DNA of 54,604 nt from Microbacterium sp. (GCA_019510305.1 JAEKKN010000035.1:1-54604), one strand, 5' to 3'. Positions 33,298 through 42,725 are shown, counted from the stretch's first letter. The notes: generated from the sequence alone by a model not told the origin. Made by a program: numbers and translations.

Positions 33298-34608
33298 ATG
33301 AGTCACGAAGGGGCGGTGTCCGCATGGCTGCGAGCCACGGCCATTCGCTTCGACGAGGTCGACCCCGACGACGTTCCCGACGCGCAGCTCGAACCCTTGC
33401 TCGCCTTCATCGGCGACTCTCGCGTCGTCGCGCTCGGCGAATCGATGCACCGCAGCCACGAATTCCTCGCCTGGCGGGCACGGCTGCTGCGATTCCTCGT
33501 CGAGCGCGCGGGCTTCAGCGCCCTCGTCCTGGAGAGCGGCTTCGTCGAGGGCTTGTCGGTCGACGGTTGGGTGCGCACCGGAGAAGGCAGTCTCCGCGAA
33601 GTGCTGAACGAGGGCGTCACCTACCATTTCGGGAAGTGCCAGGAGGCCCTCGACCTCGTGGTGTGGATGCGCGAGCGTGCCTTGGCGGGCGAACCCGTGC
33701 GCTTCTACGGCATGGACGTCCCCGACTCCGCCGCGTCGGCGCTTCCCGCTGTGCAGGAGGTCGTCCGATTCCTCGATCGGGCCGATCCGCCCTACGCGGA
33801 TCACCTGCGCGCGACTCTTCTCCCGGCGTTCGACCACCTGCCCGCCGATCGATCAGGGCTCGCCCGCGCGGCGACGGCGATCCAGTCCTACCTCGCACTC
33901 CCGGGTGACCGGCGCCACGCGATCACCGCGGCGATCAACGGCATGACAGAGCGCCTGCGCGCACGCGCGACCGACTACGCCGCCGCCGGAGCCGATCCCG
34001 AACATGTCGCGATCGCCATCCGCGCGTCGGAACTGGCCCGAAGCACAGATGCGTTCCTCGCGGCCATGTCCGAGGGCCCCACGCGCACCTGGTCACCGGC
34101 GAACATCCGGGACGTGGCGATGGCCGACACGGTGGAGTGGATCCTGCACCGAGAGGAGCGCGTTCTGCTGTTCGCCGCCAACGGGCACGTGCGCAGGACT
34201 CCGTATCTCGCTCCCCCGTTCGTCAGCGACCCGCTCGCCACGGTGGGCACGCATCTGGCGGCACGGCTCGGCGATGATCTGCGGGTGATCGGTACGACGT
34301 TCGGCGGAGGCGAAGCATGGCTTCACCGTCCGAGCCCCACCGACCCGCCGGGGCACTCCACGCCCTTCGTCGAACAGCTGGCTGCGCCGCGAGGGGACAC
34401 GCTGGACGGGGTCCTCGCGGCTGGCGGGTCAGGGACGTTCTTCGTCGATCTGACCGGAGCCCCTGAACCGATCACCGCGGCCGCGGGCACCCACAACGGT
34501 CCCGAAGTCGAACTCGCCGACATCGGCGCTGCGTTCGACGGTATCCTGCACGTCGAGAGCCTGTCGCCATGGCACACGTGGATCGACGAACGAGGGCACT
34601 GGAGCTGA
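33298..34608 (+). CDS. Erythromycin esterase-like protein
   Basis: A 436-residue member of the erythromycin-esterase (EreA/EreB) superfamily. The catalytic landmarks are visible: GESMH (Glu48 and His51, matching EreB Glu43/His46), LESGF (second Glu) and ANGHVRRT (His285-like). Macrolide hydrolysis by chromosomal actinobacterial homologues is not assured; many act on other esters. Third gene of a tight sirtuin-phosphatase-esterase operon, and it abuts the convergent citE gene with no gap. Confidence 0.87.
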   Translation: MSHEGAVSAWLRATAIRFDEVDPDDVPDAQLEPLLAFIGDSRVVALGESMHRSHEFLAWRARLLRFLVERAGFSALVLESGFVEGLSVDGWVRTGEGSLREVLNEGVTYHFGKCQEALDLVVWMRERALAGEPVRFYGMDVPDSAASALPAVQEVVRFLDRADPPYADHLRATLLPAFDHLPADRSGLARAATAIQSYLALPGDRRHAITAAINGMTERLRARATDYAAAGADPEHVAIAIRASELARSTDAFLAAMSEGPTRTWSPANIRDVAMADTVEWILHREERVLLFAANGHVRRTPYLAPPFVSDPLATVGTHLAARLGDDLRVIGTTFGGGEAWLHRPSPTDPPGHSTPFVEQLAAPRGDTLDGVLAAGGSGTFFVDLTGAPEPITAAAGTHNGPEVELADIGAAFDGILHVESLSPWHTWIDERGHWS

Positions 34609-35415
34609 TCAGCCGTGGCGGGCGATGATCGATCGAGCGTGACGGAGCACGGGCTCGTCGATCATCCGGCCCCGGAAGCGGAACACGCCGCGCTCGGCGT
34701 CAGCGGCCTCGATCACCGCGCGCGCCCATTCCACCTCACCGGCGTCGGGACGGTAGGCGTTCCTGATCACCGCCACCTGCGAGGGGTGGATGCACGCGGT
34801 CGCACGGAACCCTGACGATGCGGCGTCCGTCGCTTCGCGCTCGAGCCCCGCCAGATCGTCGATCGCGATGTGCACGGCATCGATCGCCGTCTTGCCGTGC
34901 GCGCCGGCCTCGAGCAGCACCCGCGAACGCGCATACCGCGCGATGTCGCGATAGCCGCCCTCCGCCGTACGGCTCGATGTGCCGCCGAGCGATGCCACGA
35001 GGTCTTCTGCCCCCCATATCATGGCGGTCACCCGGGGGTGTGCGGCGATCCGATCGGCAGCGCTGACACCGCGCGCGGTCTCGCACAGCGCGATGAGCGA
35101 GAAGCTGTCGTCGAAGACGTCGAGAGCGTCGGGGTTCTCGGTCTTCGCGACCATCACCGTTCGGAAGCCGGTCCGAGCGAGGGCCGCCAGGTCGGCCGCG
35201 AAGGCGTCTGTCTGCGGTGCGTTCACCCGGACGATGACACGGGCGGGATCGACGTCGGCCTCGACGAGATTGATCCGCGCGGCCGCCTTCGCCGCCGGCA
35301 GCACCGCGTCCTCGAGATCGAGGATCACGGCATCCGCCTTCTCGAGGGCTCCGTGGAAGCGATCAGGGCGGTCGGCAGGGCAGAACAGCAGCGCGGGACC
35401 GAGGTCGAAGCTCAT
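34609..35415 (-). CDS. citE: CitE-like acyl-CoA lyase (HpcH/HpaI family)
   Basis: A 268-residue TIM-barrel lyase with DAVILDLEDAVLPAAK, RVNAPQTDAF, ALCETARGV and WGAEDLVASLGG, the CitE/HpcH metal- and CoA-binding motifs. The gene order matches M. tuberculosis Rv2498c, reported as a (R)-hydroxyacyl-CoA lyase that cleaves (R)-HMG-CoA in leucine catabolism and citramalyl-CoA in itaconate dissimilation. That function is assigned by synteny and family. Its start overlaps the MaoC stop by 4 nt. Confidence 0.88.
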   Translation of the reverse strand: MSFDLGPALLFCPADRPDRFHGALEKADAVILDLEDAVLPAAKAAARINLVEADVDPARVIVRVNAPQTDAFAADLAALARTGFRTVMVAKTENPDALDVFDDSFSLIALCETARGVSAADRIAAHPRVTAMIWGAEDLVASLGGTSSRTAEGGYRDIARYARSRVLLEAGAHGKTAIDAVHIAIDDLAGLEREATDAASSGFRATACIHPSQVAVIRNAYRPDAGEVEWARAVIEAADAERGVFRFRGRMIDEPVLRHARSIIARHG

Positions 35416-35897
35416 CGGTTCTCCTGTTCAGGCAGGCGGTGTATCAGCACCGTGCGGATCGCGGTCGCGACGACGACGTCGTCTTGGTTGCGGCCGGTGT
35501 GGGCGATCGTGACGATCCCCTGCGTCGGACGCGAGGATGAGAGCCTCTTCGCCGTGATCGTGCTCTCGGTGTACAGGGTGTCGCCCGCGAAGAGCGGATG
35601 CGGAAACGCGATGTCCCCGAAGCCGAGCTGGGCCACGAGGGTGCCCTGCGTGAGCTGCGCCACGGAGCTTCCCACCATGGTCGACAGCGTCCACATCGAG
35701 TTCATCAGTCGCTGGCCGAACTCCTGCGAACGCGCGAAGGCCGCATCGAGGTGCAGCGCCTGCGTGTTCATCGTGAGAGTGGTGAACAGCACATTGTCGG
35801 CCTCGGTCGCTGTGCGGCCGGGCCGGTGCAGATACCGGGCGTCGACCTCGAATTCTTCGAAGTAGAGGCCCCGCTGGACGATCTCCCGCGCACTCAT
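35412..35897 (-). CDS. MaoC-family acyl-CoA hydratase
   Basis: A 161-residue hot-dog-fold hydratase. The segment RTATEADNVLFTTLTMNTQALHLD is the R-hydratase-like motif with acidic and His residues, followed by FPHPLFAGDTLYTESTI. In the Rv2499c context the family hydrates methylglutaconyl-CoA and itaconyl-CoA. ATG 35897 has GGAGGG 8 nt upstream; the longer frame to 35930 is not needed. The acyl-CoA dehydrogenase ends 42 nt upstream on the same strand. Confidence 0.88.
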   Translation of the reverse strand: MSAREIVQRGLYFEEFEVDARYLHRPGRTATEADNVLFTTLTMNTQALHLDAAFARSQEFGQRLMNSMWTLSTMVGSSVAQLTQGTLVAQLGFGDIAFPHPLFAGDTLYTESTITAKRLSSSRPTQGIVTIAHTGRNQDDVVVATAIRTVLIHRLPEQENR

Positions 35898-35939
35898 CTC
35901 GGCTCCCTCCTGTGGCTCTGCCCCGCGCATCCTGCCACG

Positions 35940-37091
35940 CTACCCGGCGAGGCCGAGCGACCGCGCGATCACGAGCAGCTGCACCTCGGTCGTGCCTTCG
36001 CCGATCTCGAGGATCTTCGAGTCGCGGTAGTGGCGCGCCACCGGGAACTCGTTCATGAAGCCGTTGCCGCCGAAGATCTGCGTGGCATCGCGTGCGTTGT
36101 CCATCGCCGCCTCCCCTGCGACCAGCTTCGCGATCGCCGCCTGCTCGGCGAACGCTCGACCCGAGTCGCGAAGACGCGCCGCGTGATGCCAGGCGAGTCG
36201 GGCCGTGTGCACGCGTGCCCGCATCCGCGCCAGTGTGAACTGGGCGTTCTGCCGAGTGCTGAGCGCGCTGCCGAAGACGGTCCGGCTCTTGGCGTAGTCG
36301 ACCGCCGCCTCCAGGCATCCCTCTGCGGCTCCGGTCGCCAGCGCGGCGATCGCGATGCGCCCCTCGTCGAGGATGCTGAGGAAGCTCCGGAAACCGGTGC
36401 CCCTCTCGCCCAGCAGGTTGCCGGCGGGCACCCGGGCGCCCGCGAATGTGAGGGGGTGGGTGTCGGAGGCGTTCCAGCCGACCTTGTCGTACGGCGCCTC
36501 CACCGTGAATCCGGGTGTGCCGTTCGGGACGATGATCGTGGAGATCTCCTTGCGGCCACCTTCGACGCCCGTCACCGCCGTGACCGTGACGAACCGGGTG
36601 ATGGGCGTGCCCGAGTTCGTGATGAACTGCTTCGAACCGTCGATAACCCACTCCTCGCCCTCCAGCCGAGCAGTCGTGCGCGTGGCGCCGGCGTCGCTGC
36701 CCGCTTCGGGTTCGGTGAGCCCGAAGCCCGCCAGCGCACGCCCCGCGAGAAGATCCGGAAGGAACTCGCTCTTCTGTGCCTCCGTGCCGAACCGGTAGAT
36801 GGGCATGGCGCCGAGGCTGACCCCGGCTTCGAGCGTGATCGCGAGAGACTGGTCGACGCGGCCGATCGCTTCGATCGCGATGCCGAGCGCCATGTAGTCG
36901 CCGCCCTGGCCGCCGTACTCCTCGGGGAACGGGAGCCCGAACAGGCCCAGCTGACCCATCTGCGCGACGACGTCCATCGGCAGAGTGTGCGTGCGATCGG
37001 CCTCGTAGGACTGCGGTGCGATGACGGTCTCGGCGAAGTCGCGCACCATCGCTGCGAGCTCGAGTTCCTCTTCGCTCAGGTCGTCCATCAT
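35940..37091 (-). CDS. Acyl-CoA dehydrogenase (isovaleryl-CoA dehydrogenase-like)
   Basis: A 383-residue flavoenzyme with the typical FGLTEPEAGSDAGATRTTA and ITNSGTPITRFVTVTA segments, and QIFGGNGFMNEFPVARHYRD near the C-terminus; EIGEGTTEVQ follows. In the leucine pathway it would oxidise isovaleryl-CoA to 3-methylcrotonyl-CoA, matching FadE19 (Rv2500c) by position. ATG 37091 overlaps the carboxylase alpha stop by 4 nt and has GGAGG upstream. A longer frame to 37436 is the shadow of the carboxylase gene. Confidence 0.9.
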   Translation of the reverse strand: MMDDLSEEELELAAMVRDFAETVIAPQSYEADRTHTLPMDVVAQMGQLGLFGLPFPEEYGGQGGDYMALGIAIEAIGRVDQSLAITLEAGVSLGAMPIYRFGTEAQKSEFLPDLLAGRALAGFGLTEPEAGSDAGATRTTARLEGEEWVIDGSKQFITNSGTPITRFVTVTAVTGVEGGRKEISTIIVPNGTPGFTVEAPYDKVGWNASDTHPLTFAGARVPAGNLLGERGTGFRSFLSILDEGRIAIAALATGAAEGCLEAAVDYAKSRTVFGSALSTRQNAQFTLARMRARVHTARLAWHHAARLRDSGRAFAEQAAIAKLVAGEAAMDNARDATQIFGGNGFMNEFPVARHYRDSKILEIGEGTTEVQLLVIARSLGLAG

Positions 37092-39049
37092 CGGTCCTCC
37101 TCCGTCGTCCCCGGTTCGGGGATCTCCGTCACGCGGGCGACCGGCTGGGCGCGCCGCACCTGGTCGCCTGCGGCGACCAGAAGGTCGACGACGCCGTCGT
37201 GCGGCGCCACCACCAGATGCTCCATCTTCATGGCCTCGATCGACACGAGCGGATCGCCCGCATGGACGGCCGCGCCGTGGTCGACGTGCACGGCGACCAC
37301 GCTTCCCGGCATGGGTGCGCGAGCCTCCGGATCGGTTGCCGCAGTTGCCGTATCGCGTGCAGCCAGACGGCGCAGCATCCGCTGACGTCGGTCGAGAGGC
37401 CGCAGCCGGGCGGATCGACCGTCCGACGCGACCCACACGGCGCCCGCGTCATCCGAGACGGCCACAGCGGGCGAGGACGGCGCACCGGCAGCCTCCGCCA
37501 GGATGAGCTCGTCGTCGTCGGTGAGGTAGGCCACTGGTCCGACAGCGCTGTCGTCGCGCTTCGATGCCCACACGGCTCCGGCTCGCAAGTGCACGGCGTC
37601 CGGCCCACCCCGGTTCGATTCCCATCGCTCCTGGAGCAGCAGGTGGTGTCGTACGGCGTCGAGCATGGAAGCCGTCGGAGACTCCGTCGCCATCGGGAGC
37701 AGCGACTCGATCAGTCCCGTGTCGAGATCACCGGCCGCGACCCGCTCGTTCCGGCACAGCGTGCGCAGAAACGAGATGTTCGTCTCGACACCGAGCACGA
37801 CGATACGGCCGAGCGCCTCGTCGAGCCGGCGCAGGGCGGTCACTCGGTCGTCGGCGACGGCGATCACCTTGGCGATCATCGGATCGTAGAAGCCGGTGAT
37901 CTCGCTGCCCGTCTCGATGGCGGAATCGACGCGTACACCGGGCGGAATCTCGAACGCCAGGATCCTGCCCGTGGACGGGAGGAAGCCCCGCTCCGGAGCT
38001 TCGGCGTAGATGCGCGCCTCGACGGCGTGCCCTGCGACACGCGGCTCGATATCGAGAGGGAATCCCGATGCTACGCGCAGCTGCAGCTCCACGAGATCAA
38101 GCCCGGTGACCTCCTCCGTCACGGGGTGCTCCACCTGAAGACGCGTGTTCATCTCGATGAAGAAGACTTCGTCGGGAGCATCCGCGTCGACGAGGAACTC
38201 GACCGTTCCGGCGCCGACGTAGGACACGCTCTCGGCAGCCCGCACCGCGGCGTTCAAAAGCCTTTCCCGCGTGCTGTCCGGGATCCCCGCGGAGGGGGCC
38301 TCCTCGATCACCTTCTGGTGGCGGCGCTGCAGCGTGCACTCGCGCTCGCCGAGAGCGAGCACCGTGCCGTGCTCATCGCCGAAGACCTGCACCTCGATGT
38401 GACGAGGCCGTTCGATCAAGCGCTCCAGGATCAGAGAGTCGTCGCCGAAGGCTGACGCCGCGATCCGTCGAGCGGTCGCGAGCGCCGCTGCGAGGTCTGA
38501 CGCCACGGACACGACCTCCATGCCCTTGCCGCCCCCGCCGGCGCTGGGCTTGACGAGCAGGGGGAACCCGACGTTCTCGGCCTCTTCGGCGATCTCGATG
38601 TCGGAGAGGCCTTTCGCATCGAATCCGGGGACGACGGGGACTCCGTGTCTGGCCACGTGCTCGCGCGCCTTCGCCTTGTCGCCCATGATCTGCAGGGCGT
38701 CGATGGACGGGCCGATGAAGACGATGCCGCTCTCGGCGCAGGCCTCGGCCAGCCCCACGCTTTCGGAGAGGAAGCCGTATCCGGGATGGATCGCCTGTGC
38801 TCCGGTCGCGCGCGCCGCTGCGATCACGGCATCGATGTCGAGGTAGGACTCGGCTGCCGGTGCGGGGCCGATGCGCACGGCGGCGTCGGCCTCCTCGACG
38901 TGCGGGGATGCGGCATCCGCATCGCTGTACACGGCGACGCTGCGGATGCCCAGCTCACGCAGAGTGCGGATCACGCGGCGGGCGATCTCGCCGCGGTTCG
39001 CGACGAGGACGGTGTGGAACAGCGTCGGTTCCGGGTTCGTGAAGCTCAT
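37088..39049 (-). CDS. accA1: Acyl-CoA carboxylase alpha subunit (biotin carboxylase + BCCP)
   Basis: A 653-residue protein: biotin carboxylase (about 12-455; FHTVLVANRGEIARRVIRTL, PSAGGGGKGMEVV, EMNTRLQVEHPVTE), linker domain, and C-terminal biotin carrier domain with SIEAMKMEHLV (biotinyl Lys). With AccD1 it should carboxylate 3-methylcrotonyl-CoA. The start region is unusual: 22 of 25 bases around ATG 39049 are repeated 77 nt upstream at the end of accD1, and a 26-codon mini-ORF fills the gap and overlaps this ATG. Confidence 0.93.
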   Translation of the reverse strand: MSFTNPEPTLFHTVLVANRGEIARRVIRTLRELGIRSVAVYSDADAASPHVEEADAAVRIGPAPAAESYLDIDAVIAAARATGAQAIHPGYGFLSESVGLAEACAESGIVFIGPSIDALQIMGDKAKAREHVARHGVPVVPGFDAKGLSDIEIAEEAENVGFPLLVKPSAGGGGKGMEVVSVASDLAAALATARRIAASAFGDDSLILERLIERPRHIEVQVFGDEHGTVLALGERECTLQRRHQKVIEEAPSAGIPDSTRERLLNAAVRAAESVSYVGAGTVEFLVDADAPDEVFFIEMNTRLQVEHPVTEEVTGLDLVELQLRVASGFPLDIEPRVAGHAVEARIYAEAPERGFLPSTGRILAFEIPPGVRVDSAIETGSEITGFYDPMIAKVIAVADDRVTALRRLDEALGRIVVLGVETNISFLRTLCRNERVAAGDLDTGLIESLLPMATESPTASMLDAVRHHLLLQERWESNRGGPDAVHLRAGAVWASKRDDSAVGPVAYLTDDDELILAEAAGAPSSPAVAVSDDAGAVWVASDGRSARLRPLDRRQRMLRRLAARDTATAATDPEARAPMPGSVVAVHVDHGAAVHAGDPLVSIEAMKMEHLVVAPHDGVVDLLVAAGDQVRRAQPVARVTEIPEPGTTEEDR

Positions 39050-39139
39050 GAAGCTGCATCCGTCGGTTCCGGGGCCATGGTCGGGGTGACGGAAGCACCC
39101 AAGGCAGAAGGCATCGTGAAGCTCATGAAGTCACATCCG
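39038..39139 (-). repeat. 25-nt direct repeat (22/25) at the accA1 start
   Basis: Copies lie at 39038-39062 and 39115-39139, 77 nt apart, and share a perfect 15-nt core (TTCATGAGCTTCACG). The upstream copy contains the accD1 stop codon and the mini-ORF start; the downstream copy contains the accA1 start. Confidence 0.8.
39046..39126 (-). CDS. 26-codon mini-ORF between accD1 and accA1
   Basis: It encodes MSFTMPSALGASVTPTMAPE and six more residues. Its start ATG-AGC-TTC-ACG copies the first codons of accA1 exactly. It begins 4 nt after the accD1 stop, and its own TGA overlaps the accA1 ATG (ATGA). It could be a leader peptide that couples accD1 and accA1 translation, or a by-product of the local duplication. 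There is no similarity to known peptides. Confidence 0.35.
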   Translation of the reverse strand: MSFTMPSALGASVTPTMAPEPTDAAS

Positions 39140-40684
39140 GAAGAGGCCGAAGCGGGGTTCGGGCAAGGGCGTGCGGGAGACGACATCGAGTGCGAGCCCC
39201 AGCAGATCGCGGGTGTCGGCGGGGTCGATGATCCCGTCGTCCCACAATCGGGCGGTGGCGTAGTAGGGCTCGCCCTGCTGCTCGTACTGCTCGCGGATCG
39301 GCGCCTCGAACTCCGACCGCGCCTCGACGCTCCAGCCCTCACCACGGGCGGTGAGCTGATCCTCCTTGACGGTCGCCAGCACGGAGGCCGCCTGCGCGCC
39401 TCCCATGACCGAGATGCGGCTCGCCGGCCACGTCCAGAGGAACCGCGGCGAGTACGCACGACCGCACATCGAGTAGTTCCCTGCGCCGAACGATCCGCCG
39501 ATGATCACAGTGAGCTTCGGCACTCTCGTGCTCGCGACCGCAGTCACCATCTTGGCGCCGTCCTTCGCGATGCCGCCGGCCTCCGCGACGGAACCGACCA
39601 TGAATCCCGTGATGTTCTGAAGGAAGAGGAGGGGGATGCCGCGCTGATCGCAGAGCTCGATGAAGTGGGCGCCCTTGAGGGCCGACTCGCTGAACAGCAC
39701 GCCGTTGTTGGCGACGATGCCGACGGGGTGTCCGTGCAGCCGCGCGAAGCCTGTGACGAGAGTCGTGCCGTACTCGGCCTTGAACTCGCGAAAGGACTCG
39801 CCGTCGATGAGGCGGGTGATGACCTCATGCACGTCGTAGCCGGCGTTCACGTCCACGGGGACGACGTCGTACAGCGGCGACGACTCTTCCGGAGCCCTGC
39901 TCGGCCAGATCTCCCACGCCGGCGCGGCAGGAGCAGGAAGCGTCGAGACGATGTCGCGCAGGATCTCGAGCGCGTGCTCGTCGTCTTCGGCGAGATGGTC
40001 CACCACGCCGCTACGACGGGCGTGCAGTTCGCCGCCCCCGAGCTCCTCCGCCGTGACGATCTCGCCGATGGCCGCCTTCACCAGCGGCGGTCCGCCGAGG
40101 AAGATCGTGCCCTGTCCGCGCACGATCACCGTTTCGTCGCTCATCGCGGGCACGTACGCACCTCCCGCTGTGCACGATCCGAGCACCGCCGCGAGCTGCG
40201 GGATGCCGGCGGCCGACATCCGGGCCTGATTGAAGAAGATCCGACCGAAGTGCTCGCGATCGGGGAAGACCTCGTCCTGCTTCGGCAGGAAGGCCCCGCC
40301 CGAGTCCACCAGGTACAGGCACGGGAGACGGTTCTCCATCGCGATCTCCTGCGCGCGCAAGTGCTTCTTGACCGTCAGCGGAAAGTAGGTGCCACCCTTG
40401 ACTGTCGCGTCGTTGCAGATCACCATGACGTGCCGACCGTGCACGAGGCCGATGCCGGCGATCACTCCGGCACCAGGCGCCTCTCCCCCATACAGGCCGT
40501 CGGCGGCGAGCGGGGCGATCTCGACGAACGGGCTGCCCTCGTCGAGCAGCCGCGCCACTCGGTCACGAGGCAGCAGCTTTCCGCGGGCGACGTGACGCTC
40601 TCGCGACGCGGCGGGTCCGCCGAGCGCCGCCTCGGCGAGCCGGGTGCGCAGCTCTGCGGCCAGCGACTCCTGGGTGGCTTGCAT
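39131..40684 (-). CDS. accD1: Acyl-CoA carboxyltransferase beta subunit
   Basis: A 517-residue carboxyltransferase of the methylcrotonyl/propionyl-CoA carboxylase beta group. Acyl-CoA site: [20 protein letters not shown] and [10 protein letters not shown]; carboxybiotin site: [20 protein letters not shown] and [16 protein letters not shown], the pattern typical of methylcrotonyl-CoA carboxylase (AccD1, Rv2502c). First gene of the accD1-accA1-dehydrogenase-maoC-citE operon. ATG 40684 has GGAGGAG 6 nt upstream. The operator palindrome lies 63 nt before it. Confidence 0.92.
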   Translation of the reverse strand: MQATQESLAAELRTRLAEAALGGPAASRERHVARGKLLPRDRVARLLDEGSPFVEIAPLAADGLYGGEAPGAGVIAGIGLVHGRHVMVICNDATVKGGTYFPLTVKKHLRAQEIAMENRLPCLYLVDSGGAFLPKQDEVFPDREHFGRIFFNQARMSAAGIPQLAAVLGSCTAGGAYVPAMSDETVIVRGQGTIFLGGPPLVKAAIGEIVTAEELGGGELHARRSGVVDHLAEDDEHALEILRDIVSTLPAPAAPAWEIWPSRAPEESSPLYDVVPVDVNAGYDVHEVITRLIDGESFREFKAEYGTTLVTGFARLHGHPVGIVANNGVLFSESALKGAHFIELCDQRGIPLLFLQNITGFMVGSVAEAGGIAKDGAKMVTAVASTRVPKLTVIIGGSFGAGNYSMCGRAYSPRFLWTWPASRISVMGGAQAASVLATVKEDQLTARGEGWSVEARSEFEAPIREQYEQQGEPYYATARLWDDGIIDPADTRDLLGLALDVVSRTPLPEPRFGLFRM

Positions 40685-40746
40685 GGTGGACTCCTCCTCG
40701 AGCCGCGTCCATCCGCGAAACACTGTGGCGCGTCGCGTGCGTCTTC

Positions 40747-40764
40747 GGTTAGTGTTCACTAACC
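40747..40764. promoter_or_regulatory. Palindromic TetR-type operator
   Basis: GGTTAGTG-TT-CACTAACC is a perfect 8-bp inverted repeat in the 111-nt gap between accD1 and the divergent TetR gene. A partial second site (GGTTAGCGAGGATTAAC, 40775-40791) lies beside the TetR start. This suggests the TetR protein controls both its own gene and the catabolic operon. Confidence 0.75.
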
Positions 40765-40795
40765 CGATGATTCAGGTTAGCGAGGATTAACTGAG

Positions 40796-41389
40796 ATGAC
40801 AAGCCCGCTCACCGCCCGAGATCGCGCGAAAGCCGAGAGAAGCGACGCGATCCTCCGCGAGGCCGCGCAGCTGTTCGCCGCCCGCGGATACAGCGGTGTG
40901 AGCCTCGAGGACATCGGCACGGCGGTCGGCGTCTCGGGCCCTGCGGTCTATCGCCACTTCGCCGGCAAGCAGGCGCTTCTCGGAGCAGTCCTCGTGAAGG
41001 TCAGTCAAGATCTCGTGTCCGGCGGCACGCGTGTCTCCGCCTATGCCGACTCGGACCAGGAGCGGATGCGGTCGCTCATCCGCTTCCACGTCGACTTCGC
41101 GCTCGGCAACGCCGACGTCATCCGGGTGCAGGATCGCGATGTCGCCCACCTCGCCGAGACCGACCGCGCCGAGGTCCGCCGTCTGCAGCGGGCGTACATC
41201 GATCTCTGGATCGCAGCTCTCGCCCCGCTCGTAGACGCGCATGAGGACGAGCTCCGTCTGCGCGTGCAGGCGTGCTTCGGTCTCATCAACTCGACACCGC
41301 ACTCGACCAGGGCTGCCGCCAGACGCCACTCGGCCACCGCGACGGTGCTCGCCGCGATGGCCGATGCGGCGTTGCGCGCGACTACCTGA
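40796..41389 (+). CDS. TetR-family regulator of the acyl-CoA catabolic operon
   Basis: A 197-residue TetR protein. The N-terminal HTH (ILREAAQLFAARGYSGVSLE, DIGTAVGVSGPAVYRHFAGK) is followed by a ligand-binding domain not resembling a known sensor. It is divergent from accD1, with a palindromic operator in between, matching the place of the TetR gene Rv2506 near the M. tuberculosis locus. The ligand is probably an acyl-CoA (inference). The last 8 nt overlap the end of bkdC. Confidence 0.9.
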   Translation: MTSPLTARDRAKAERSDAILREAAQLFAARGYSGVSLEDIGTAVGVSGPAVYRHFAGKQALLGAVLVKVSQDLVSGGTRVSAYADSDQERMRSLIRFHVDFALGNADVIRVQDRDVAHLAETDRAEVRRLQRAYIDLWIAALAPLVDAHEDELRLRVQACFGLINSTPHSTRAAARRHSATATVLAAMADAALRATT

Positions 41390-42725
41390 GCAGCATCGCG
41401 CGTCCCGGCTCTTCGAGCACGTCTGCCACGTCCTTGAGGAAGCGCGCCCCCTCGGCGCCGTCAACGAGACGGTGGTCGAAGGACAGGCTCAGCGTCATCA
41501 CCTGTCGAAGCGCGATCTCACCGCGATGCTCCCAAGGCTGCCGTCTGACCGCTCCGACTGCGAGGATGCCGGATTGCCCCGGCGGCAGGATCGGGGTGCC
41601 TGCGTCGACGCCGAAGACGCCCACGTTCGAGATCGAGAAGGTTCCCCCAGCCAGGTCGGCCGGGGAGGTCTTCCCCGAACGCGCCGTCTCCGCGAGCGCC
41701 TTGAGCGCGTCGGCGAGTCCGACGAGCGTCATCTGCTCGGCGTCACGGATGTTCGGAACGATCAATCCGCGATCCGTGGCGGCGGCGATGCCCAGATCGA
41801 CGTAGTTGTACTGCACGATCTCCCCCGCCTGCTCGTCCCAATGCGAGTTGAGTCCTGGCGTGCGGGCCAGCGCCAGGCATGCCGCCTTGGCCACCACGGC
41901 GAGCGGGCCGATGCGATGCTCAGCCAGCGAGCGATCCTCGCGCAGGGAGGCGATGAGTTCCATCGTGGCTGTCACGTCGACCGTCAGGAACACGGTCACG
42001 TGCGGTGCCGTGAACGCGCTCTGAACCATCGCCGCGGCCGTGTGTTTGCGCACGCCCCTGATCGGGATGCGAAGTTCGCGTTCTCCCGGTGACAGCGCCG
42101 CCGCCGTTTCCGGAAGGTCCACGGAGGAAGAAGCGGCGTCAGTCGAGATCCCGACTCGTTCGGCGTAGGCGTCGATGTCCGCTCGGGTGATGACGCGGTC
42201 TCCGACCTCCGCTGCCACGAGCACCAGATCCACACCCAGACGCTTCGCGTAGGCCCGTACAGGCGGCGTGGAGCGAGGGCGCTCGATCGCCGTCTCCACG
42301 GTGGCGGTGGGTCGCGCATCATGGGGTGCGGCTTCGAGCACTGCGGTGTCAGCCGCGGCGGTCACGCCCGCCCGTCGGGCTCGACGAGCGGGTCGCCCAC
42401 CCTGCGAGGGCGCAGCGCCGTAGCCGACGAGGTTCGGCTGCGTCTTCTCGGCAGCGTCAGACCCTTTCGGAGCATCCTCGTCGGCGCCCTCGACATCGAA
42501 GGCGATCAACGGGGCTCCGACGGCGACGACCTGTCCGGCGTCGGCGTGAAGCGACGACACCGTGCCTTCGTACGGGGACGGCAGCTCGACGATCGCCTTG
42601 GCGGTCTCGACTTCTGCGAGCGTCTGATTCAGCGTCACCGTGTCGCCGGGCGACACCAGCCACTGCACGACCTCGGCCTCGGTGAGGCCCTCCCCCAGGT
42701 CGGGAAGACGGAATTCGGCGATCAT
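41382..42725 (-). CDS. bkdC: Branched-chain 2-oxoacid dehydrogenase E2 (dihydrolipoyl acyltransferase)
   Basis: A 447-residue E2 with one N-terminal lipoyl domain (EVETAKAIVELPSPYEG, lipoyl Lys at about 44), an Ala/Asp-rich linker, a small peripheral-subunit-binding domain (PPVRAYAKRLGVDLVLVAAE), and the catalytic domain ending SLSFDHRLVDGAEGARFL (catalytic His). Single-lipoyl E2 plus separate E1 alpha and beta is the BCKDH layout. Its start overlaps bkdB's stop by 4 nt. No E3 gene is present here. Confidence 0.93.
   Translation of the reverse strand: MIAEFRLPDLGEGLTEAEVVQWLVSPGDTVTLNQTLAEVETAKAIVELPSPYEGTVSSLHADAGQVVAVGAPLIAFDVEGADEDAPKGSDAAEKTQPNLVGYGAAPSQGGRPARRARRAGVTAAADTAVLEAAPHDARPTATVETAIERPRSTPPVRAYAKRLGVDLVLVAAEVGDRVITRADIDAYAERVGISTDAASSSVDLPETAAALSPGERELRIPIRGVRKHTAAAMVQSAFTAPHVTVFLTVDVTATMELIASLREDRSLAEHRIGPLAVVAKAACLALARTPGLNSHWDEQAGEIVQYNYVDLGIAAATDRGLIVPNIRDAEQMTLVGLADALKALAETARSGKTSPADLAGGTFSISNVGVFGVDAGTPILPPGQSGILAVGAVRRQPWEHRGEIALRQVMTLSLSFDHRLVDGAEGARFLKDVADVLEEPGRAMLLR

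Noticed and set aside
38645..40762. 705-codon open frame on the + strand
   Set aside because: Antisense of the well-supported accA1 and accD1 genes; no recognisable domain.
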